Shown: in pieces, positions 57,469 through 64,000 of the stretch
Layout of the letters: each line of letters starts with the position of its first letter
How positions within the stretch are numbered: position 1 is the first letter of the stretch
Assembly: GCF_016545825.1 (NCBI RefSeq)
Contig: NC_052622.1
Span: 3,663,001-3,727,000 of the forward strand
DNA: 64,000 nucleotides
Origin: Eucalyptus grandis
Lineage: Eukaryota; Streptophyta; Magnoliopsida; Myrtales; Myrtaceae
Direction of reading: 5' to 3'
The notes under the pieces: generated by a model
What the model saw: only the letters and a program-made list of their open reading frames with translations
What the model was told of the DNA's origin: nothing
The model's database searches: none
Translations under genes and position numbers: made by a program

Positions 57469-60141
57469 TTAAACATCATCACTATCTCCGAAAGGAAAAC
57501 TAGCGGAAACTATCTGAGTGCTTGATGAAGTTGAGGATGTTTCTAGTTCCATCTTAGCTTTGTCATTGTTGATTGACTCATCCTGTGGGTAAATAAGTGG
57601 TTTTGGAGGCATTTGAAGTTTACAAATATGTCCTTCGAGCATTTCTAGGACTTTGCTCATTGGAGGCCGATGGTTTGGGTTCAATTGTATACACCAAAGT
57701 GCAACTATTATCATCTTTTTCATCACATTCCTCTCCTCTTCTACAACTTCTTCCATTTCAATAATTTCTTGTTCACTGATTTGGTCATACACCCACAAGG
57801 GAAAATAAATTTGGCTTGAGCATTCCGCATTTGCCTTTATATTCTTCCTTCTACCTGCCATTTCCATGAGCAACATCCCAAAGCTATAGACATCCGCTTT
57901 ATGAGATACACCGCCAATGTCTTTATAGAACAACTCAGGTGCCATATATCCTAAGGTTCCTCTTGCTGCAGTCAATGAGACTATGCTATGATTAGTAGGA
58001 TAAAGTCTTGCTAGTCCAAAGTCAGAAACTTTTGGAGTAAAATGTTGGTCTAAAAGAATGTTGTGAGGCTTGATATCAAAGTGTAGTATTTGCATGTCAC
58101 ACCCACGATGTAAGTACTCAATCCCCCTCACCACCCCAAGTGCGATCTCATATATTTTCCTATAATCGAGAAACTTATCACCTTCGTTAGTGAAAATGTG
58201 CTTATCCAAAGATCCATTTGACATGAAATCATACACGAGAGCTTGTTTCGAGCCTTCAAAGCAAAACCCAATAAGTTGCACTACATTAACATGGTGAATT
58301 CTTCCAATAGTAGCCACTTCACTGATAAAATCTTGGCCATCGGCCTTGGATTGCTTTAAAATCTTGATGGCCACTTTGTTGCCACTTCTAAGTGTTCCCT
58401 TATACACAGAACCATATCCCCCTTCACCAAGTTTATGCTTCAAATTCTTGGTGATCTTCTTAATGTTTGAGTAAGAGTATCTTACGGGCAAAAAGTTGTT
58501 ATGAGCTTGCAAGAATTCTTCGATGTTCTTGTCCATTGCTAAGTGCCTTCCTCTGTACTTGTATATTAGAAATATTGCAACAAATGGCACCCCAATTACG
58601 AATTTCGCTGCACAGAAATATGCTGACAAAAATTTTGTAGGTTAGATTAATTTTCTTTAAAATTATTTTAAGGACAAATCACTGCGGCTTACCTAGTAAT
58701 GATGTAAATTCTAGAGCCGCCCAAATTGATAAAAACTCAAGACCTGTGGAAGGAACGAAGGACGTGAAAAGGAATTGAAGGAAAAGAAGTAAGGAAAACA
58801 AAAGTCACGAGAAAAGAGCGTTATGGCAAGCTTCGTTGTACAAGTTAAAATTTTGTCCAAAAGAATATAAGAAGCGGGCTGCATGCATCTACAAATAAAT
58901 GGAAATAATAAGCTTCAATTCACATAAATGGTAGACGACATAAGAAACAACTTTTGCTTTGTTAGCAGTCTACAAATATAGAGAAACAACACATAAATAC
59001 AATTTTTTTAATGAATTTGTTAAACAAGCTATCTTGAATTATTAGTGAAGTGACTAATTAAGGAACGAATCAAGAAAATTTACTCTTTATGCCAACAAAA
59101 AACTAATCATGTGGCTGCTTGCACAACAACCCCTTCTTCTTCTTTTCGCAAATCTTGCAACCCTAATAATTTGATTTTAAAATGTAACTCAAAGCTTGCG
59201 AAACCTTTCCATAACACAAACATTGACGTATATGAACATGAATATTTTGTTATAATTTTCTTGGATTTCAAAAAATTGTTTCAGTTTCGAGTTTTGAAGA
59301 GAAAGTAGCAAGTGAAAGAGCGTCCAAAATCATGCAAAATTGCTGTAAAATTTCAATGCGGTCGATGCTTACTGTAGTAATCGGATCCACAACCCGTGAA
59401 ACCTCCATAGACGCTAAAGAAATCAAAGAAGCACAAGAAAGCTTTTATCCCTGAAGATTGATAGAAGTTGAGACGGAATCCATTGGCCATGATGTCGTGG
59501 ATACGCCCATAGTTGGAGGAGCCACTATTAATAAGTCCTTCAGCCCAAAAATCAGATGATACCCACGTCCAACTGTGAATGGTGCAAAAATCCCAAACAT
59601 CCGATACTTGTTGATCGACCAAAGCATACAAGTTCCAATACGATGATGTGTTGGGAGAGTAAGGCGCCTCAATGCATGGACTTGTAGTGATGTAGGATGG
59701 AGAACTTACCGGCTTTGAGCAATTCACAATAACCAATGTGTTTTCATTGTATGCAACGTCTGAATGGCTTTGAAGGTAGTCTCTATACCTCCTGGACGAC
59801 AACAATGAATAACGAGGGAGAGATGAGCAATTATCCTTTTGCAGCCCGTCTTCAACAACCCTAATATGGCCACTATCATAATTGATAGACTGTACATAGT
59901 ATCGGCCACCAAACAAGTACACAACAGTGCGATTATTTTCACAAGCCAAGTTGTATATTGAGACACCCCATTTTTTTGGGTTACTTTTCAATCGAAACGG
60001 ATCGTTTATGTTGTGAATGTTGCCGCAGGATGAAGCACTTGACCGATTACTTGGTTCGACATTTCTAGTCATCGCTAGAAATAGAACAAGAGTGAGTAGC
60101 AAGACTTGATAGATATTCATGGAGCCGAGAGCATTAATCAT
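57469..60141 (-). CDS. LRK10L: LRK10L receptor-like protein kinase, three exons, intact
   Basis: Exons are 60141-59373, 58743-58693 and 58622-57469, all with GT/AG borders and matching phase, giving 657 residues. Residues 1-28 are a signal peptide ([20 protein letters not shown]). A GUB_WAK cysteine-rich extracellular domain follows ([15 protein letters not shown], then [27 protein letters not shown] and CIEAPYS). Exon 2 supplies a juxtamembrane link, and the membrane segment is at about 278-294. Kinase motifs are the glycine loop at 338-346 (LGEGGYGSV), VAIK Lys 360, Glu 375, HFDIKPHN with Asp 446, DFG 464-466 and APE 491-493. HFD instead of HRD makes it a non-RD kinase, as usual for this family and for many immune receptors. 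It should act at the plasma membrane as a Ser/Thr kinase; the ligand is unknown. A later ATG at residue 8 is an alternative start. Confidence 0.93.
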
Positions 60142-60229
60142 GCCTCAGTTTTCTTTGGGCAAAAAGAGAAATTGGTAAAGAATTGTGCCCGGGTGGGGGA
60201 TTGGGGAGTTGGGGGGGTGGGGAGGGCGT

Positions 60230-60350
60230 TGGGTTGCGGAGGAGGCGCAATATAAAAAGATAAGAAGAGATTGGACGATCCTTGTTTGATGGGAGACTTG
60301 GGAGTCGCCTCGTCCTATAAAGAGAAGCCCAAGTCAGTCAGCGGAAGAAA
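60230..60350 (-). promoter_or_regulatory. Upstream block conserved among LRK10L copies
   Basis: GAGACTTGGGAGTCGCCTCG ... AAGCCCAAGTCAGTCA occurs 150-210 bp upstream of the start codon. Its equivalent lies upstream of the fragment at 62033 (about 62150-62200) and, inverted, upstream of the pseudogene start at 24408 (about 24275-24335). GACTGACTTGG includes the TGAC core recognised by WRKY factors. Conservation could simply reflect recent duplication. Confidence 0.5.
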
Positions 60351-60545
60351 TGGAGGCAAGTTGAGAAATGTTGATCTTTCTTTCTCCTCTCTCTCCACGG
60401 GATCGTTGTGTCCACATCTCCTCGACAAAAAAATCCATCACTTCTTTCTAAAACCATCTTTCTTCTTAGTTTCTTCTTCGTTCTTTCCTCCTCCCTTCTT
60501 CGCCATCTTCTTTCTTCACTGGCCCGCGATCATAGTTAGTTTTTA
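60351..60545 (-). other. Distal upstream region, duplicated at 62200-62950
   Basis: CT-rich stretch (TTTCTTCTTCGT...CCGCGATCATAG) whose counterpart at 62870-62945 ends CCGCGAGTCATGATCATAGG. In the second copy the 150-bp minisatellite lies inside it. No gene. Confidence 0.45.
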
Positions 60546-61859
60546 AGAAGAAGATCAAAAATTGGAGACTAGAATAACGAAATGACGCCAGGTACATAGG
60601 TGTGGAATTGATAGGAAAAATCACGTCCCTCTCAGCCTGTGAGCAATGGAAAATTGGGGCTTCATGTGTGGTGGAGAATCAACAAGGATATGAACAAGAT
60701 AAAACAAATTCAATCAAGTCGAAAATGTTATAATCATCATTTCTTGCTGGCGAGATAACATCATGATTGCCAACTCATATAATTAGCCATGAATGATATC
60801 GGTTTCATATTTTTGGAGAATCTTTCTTAGATAAGTAAAGTTTTCATATTTTTGCAGACATTTGTGATGCTAGTGGGTTTTTATTTTCAAAATGACACGG
60901 AAGTCATCTAAAGAATTAGTGCAAATCTTAAATCGAAGTAAATTCATGTGAATTAAGAATCAAATGAATTCGGATGATTAATGATCGCACACATTCAATT
61001 TGAAGTAAAAGAAACGTTAAGAAATCAAAATGCTCTATACTATTATTATTAAAGAAATTTCTCAAGAGGCCGTTAGAGTAAAAGATTTGAACTTCATCAT
61101 TGACTTAAAATCTTTGGAGAGAATTCAAAGTCAACAACACTAAAAGTTGGTGGGGGCTCACCGGGTAAGGATCATAGTTTGATCGATGCGACATTTTGCT
61201 GCTTTATTGACGTGAGCAATGACAGTCAATAGAGCGAAGGCTTAGATCGTTTTGGCCAAATATGTAGCCTTTTTTTTTTTCTTGAGAATTTTGAGTGAAT
61301 TTATATTATATAAAAAAAAAATCATAAATCAATTCTCTACCTGTTATACAGATACTATTCAAAATTATAAACTTTTTAAAACTGTTAATATAATTTTAAA
61401 CTATTATGTGAAATTTCAATTTAATATGCAATACAGTCATTTTCAAACTTCTATCATCTTATATGACATAATTGGCATATGAGTTGGAAAAAGTTAAGGA
61501 AATGTCATTGTTTTGAGTAAATTTTGTGATTTTTATTCCATTTTCTTTTTTTATCATTTCCCCGCTTCCGATCATCTTCTTCTTTGGGTATTCATCTGAT
61601 TTTGCTATTAATTCTATGTTCTTACACTTTTGGCTTTCGGTCAAGCATGGTCGCTTCTCAAACCTTGCTCTGTTGATTTCATAACGGTCCACCAATTTTT
61701 GTATTTACGTATCAATTCGTGCCTGCGATGCCATGCTTTGTGTGTTCTCTAATCACACCATATCACACCATCATTTGCTGAATTGATTGGGCAGTTCGAA
61801 GGGCAATTACTTCGTCAAGGTCTTAGCTTGAAGATATTGAATACGAGATTAATTATTTA
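60546..61859. other. AT-rich intergenic DNA, nothing recognised
   Basis: No gene, RNA or element ends seen. Poly-T/poly-A runs at about 61271-61281 and 61311-61321. Confidence 0.4.
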
Positions 61860-62033
61860 TTTCATCGAGTCACTCTTCAATCAAAACGGATGATTTATAA
61901 TGCAAATATCACCACAGGATGAAGGGACGCAATGCAAATTAGTTGGCTTAGTATTGCTAGTCATGGCTTGCAATAGAAGAAGAATAAGCAGTAACACTGG
62001 ATGGATATTCAAGGAGCTGAGAGCTTCAATCAT
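61860..62033 (-). pseudogene. LRK10L N-terminal fragment
   Basis: ATG at 62033 gives MIEALSSLNIHPVLLLILLL, a signal peptide like that of the intact gene 1.9 kb away, then LHCVPSSCGDICIINHPF and a stop. That is the first GUB_WAK cysteine block (SSCG.I..I..PF). Everything beyond is lost. The upstream block described at 60230-60350 is also duplicated, so this is the 5' end of a tandem gene copy. Confidence 0.82.
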
Positions 62034-62272
62034 GTCTCTGTATACTCTTGGACAAAGAGAAAAGGGTGAAGAGTTGCTTGGTGTCCGTGGAGGAGGGCCA
62101 ATGTAAAAGGATTGAAAATAGATGGAATGGATTATCCTAGTTTGATTGGAGACTTGGAGTCGCCTTGTACCATAGAAAAACCCAAGTCAGTCAACCTAAA
62201 AAATACATGAAGTTGAGAAAATTGAAAGATCATCTACGGATACAGCGGATCTAGGACATTTTTACACGCCAT

Positions 62273-62868
62273 GGCAAATTCAAAAGACATTAATTCACTT
62301 CTAGGATCTCTCTTTGTCCTCTTATCTCCACGATCTTCCACTCTCTCCACACGATTGTTTGGTACACATCCCATGAAACCAACGAATCCGTCTCTCCTCT
62401 CTCCCCATCGCACGCCATAGAAAATTCAAAAGACATTAATTCACATCTAGGATCTCTCTCTGTCCTCTTATCTCCACGTTTCTTCCATTCTCTCCACATA
62501 TGATTGTTTGGTACACATCCCATCAAACCAACGAATCCGTCTCTCCCTCTCTCCCCATCGCACGCCATAGAAAATTCAAAAGACATTAATTCACATCTAG
62601 GATCTCTCTCTGTCCTCTTATCTCCACGTTTCTTCCATTCTCTCCACATATGATTGTTTGGTACACATCCCATCAAACCAACGAATCCGTCTCTCCCTCT
62701 CTCCCCATCGCAAGCCATAGAAAATTCAAAAGACATTAATTCACATCTAGGATCTCTCTTTGTCCTCGTATCTCCACGTTTCTTCCACTCTCTCCACATA
62801 TGATTGTTTGGTACACATCCCATCAAACCATCGAATCCCTCTCTCCCCATCGCTTCATTCTGAAACAC
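62273..62868 (-). repeat. 150-bp minisatellite, four units, open on the minus strand
   Basis: AAAATTCAAAAGACATTAAT starts at 62421, 62571 and 62721, exactly 150 bp apart; a first unit at about 62275 is four bases shorter. The minus strand is open across 62868-62290 (192 residues), repeating a 50-residue unit with GLMGCVPNNHMWREWKKR and PRCELMSFEFSMACDGER. The four-base change shifts the frame in the last unit. No domain is recognised and no independent coding evidence exists, so I list it as a repeat. Confidence 0.85.
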
Positions 62869-63400
62869 CGTCTTTCTTCTTCATTTTTGGCTTCTCCTCT
62901 CCGTTCTTCAACATCTCCTTTCTTTTACCGCGAGTCATGATCATAGGCAAACCACCCGCACCAACCGCTCATCTATCAAACCAAGCCGCACCACCACCAC
63001 GACATCGCCGACCTAGCTCACCCCTGTTGCGAAATAACTTGAAAAATGAGAGTCTTGTAATTTAAATTTAACACCAAAAGAAATAAATTACGTGATTTGA
63101 GTGTCAATATCTATTACAAGGGAAGAACTGACATCAAGAAATCTTTTATAGATGCAAAGATTAACTCATAAAAAGAAAATCCATTGGCATTTAAATAATA
63201 ATTTGTGAAAGTTAGTGTCTAATGTGACCATAACCTATCTATTAATATCGATAATTCCATGTGTGAAACTAAACCAATAACACCCGATAGATTTTTTGAA
63301 GAAGGTTTAGACAGTGTTCGAATCTACCTCACTATTAGCTATAATGTTCAATTTAAGAAGTCAATAGAGCACCAACTATCTATTTGAGTGCTACTGGGAG
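62869..63400. other. Intergenic DNA, nothing recognised
   Basis: Apart from the end of the duplicated LRK10L upstream region (to about 62950), no gene or repeat was identified. Confidence 0.35.
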
Positions 63401-63419
63401 AGCTCAAGATCGACAATAC

Positions 63420-63910
63420 TAGGGGTGAGCATGGTCCGGGTTGGACCTGCCCATCCTTTAACCCTAAGACCAATCCGCACAATGCCGGTCCTCAATTTTT
63501 GGGACCAAGGACCGACCCTATTGAGCTTGGGATAGAGAACCGGACCGACCTAATGGATTCAGTCCGGTTCCAGGGTCCATCCGAGAGCAACCGATAATTT
63601 ATTTATTTCATTTTGTGTACTCTCTGAAAAAACAATCGAGAACCAAACCAATCCAATGGATTTGGTCCAATTTCAGGGACAACTCGGGACCAACCAATAA
63701 TTTTTTATTTCATTTTTTGTATTCCCTGAAAAGGCGAGCGAGGATCAAACCGACCCTATGAATTCAATGACGAGCAAGGTCAGCTAAGAGAGGTGAGTGA
63801 CGAGTGTCGAGTGGGGGTGAGTGTCAAACATCGAGCAGGGAGCAACAAGCTAGGCGAGCATCATGCGACAAGCGAGTGAACGAGTGTCAAGTGGCGAGCG
63901 GAGAAGTTGT
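63420..63910. repeat. Dispersed repeat with internal duplication and GAGCGA-rich tail
   Basis: Starts TAGGGGTGAGCATGGTCCGG. ACC(G/A)ATAATTT.TTTATTTCATTTT.TGTA.TC.CTGAAAA occurs at about 63588-63630 and 63694-63735, roughly 106 bp apart, with CCAATCCAATGGATTTGGTCC-type words between. From 63765 to 63905 short GAGCGA/GAGTGTCGAG units follow. The opening is reminiscent of plant hAT-type nonautonomous repeats; no terminal repeat pair was found. Confidence 0.5.
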
Positions 63911-64000
63911 TTCTTTCGATTTTGGCAAATTAAAGACTAAGAGGACAAATAAGATAGAAAAGAACGAGTACTAAACGAGGATGCCGTGAAGAGTTATTTA

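Noticed and set aside
62290..62868. A 192-residue minus-strand protein gene
   Set aside because: The frame is made entirely of a tandem DNA repeat whose unit is a multiple of three. No start context, domain or partner exon supports a gene.

Overview
This is nuclear DNA from a flowering plant, most likely a woody eudicot. The composition fits: AT-rich intergenic DNA, intron-bearing genes with GT/AG borders, a cluster of LRK10L (rust-resistance Lr10-like) receptor kinases, a CC-NB-ARC-LRR relic, and a dense, nested set of plant retrotransposons. A member of the Myrtaceae such as Eucalyptus would fit, but I could not test that. One 100-base run of N (30907-31006) is a scaffold gap.

Only one protein-coding gene looks intact: a three-exon LRK10L receptor kinase on the minus strand (57469-60141, 657 residues). 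The other host genes I recognise are broken: a second LRK10L in opposite orientation (24408-27689), three LRK10L fragments (3480-3972, about 5220-5345 and 61860-62033), a minus-strand NLR with a BED-type zinc-finger exon upstream (34012-38480), a RING E3 ligase copy that kept its introns (44455-46190), the last exons of a NatA auxiliary subunit (NAA15) next to exons of an Ariadne-type E3 ligase (48427-51257), and a stub of a bacterial-type PEP carboxylase (PPC4) first exon (22585-22741).

Layout. 1-3479: decayed Ty1/copia pol plus an LTR that cuts an LRK10L fragment. 3480-6921: LRK10L debris and duplicated flanks. 6924-9565: degenerate LINE with poly(A) tail. 9657-22271: a 3.1-kb Ty3/gypsy-like solo LTR (duplication TTATA) split by a 9.5-kb Sirevirus-type copia element (11348-20870, duplication ACAAG) that carries an extra env-position ORF region. 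22272-24407: PPC4 stub and promoter-proximal repeats. 24408-27975: LRK10L pseudogene and its 3' flank. 28558-30420: LINE endonuclease fragment cut by an LTR of the same family as the solo LTR. 31-34 kb: gap, a MULE-type MITE, and a SINE. 34-38.5 kb: NLR relic. 39-44 kb: three diverged copies of a noncoding repeat. 44.4-51.7 kb: gene-fragment mosaic. 52.3-56.8 kb: an LTR lying inside a related LTR. 57.5-63 kb: intact LRK10L, a duplicate of its 5' end, and a 150-bp minisatellite. 63-64 kb: simple and dispersed repeats.

Biologically this looks like a decaying immune-receptor neighbourhood: an LRK10L cluster duplicated in direct and inverted orientation, a neighbouring NLR, and repeated retrotransposon invasion that destroyed all but one gene. 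I found no convincing tRNA, rRNA or CRISPR and no clearly new molecular system. The least routine items are the mosaic of host-gene fragments, the in-frame minisatellite, the promoter block shared by the LRK10L copies, and the nested element history that can be read from target-site duplications.
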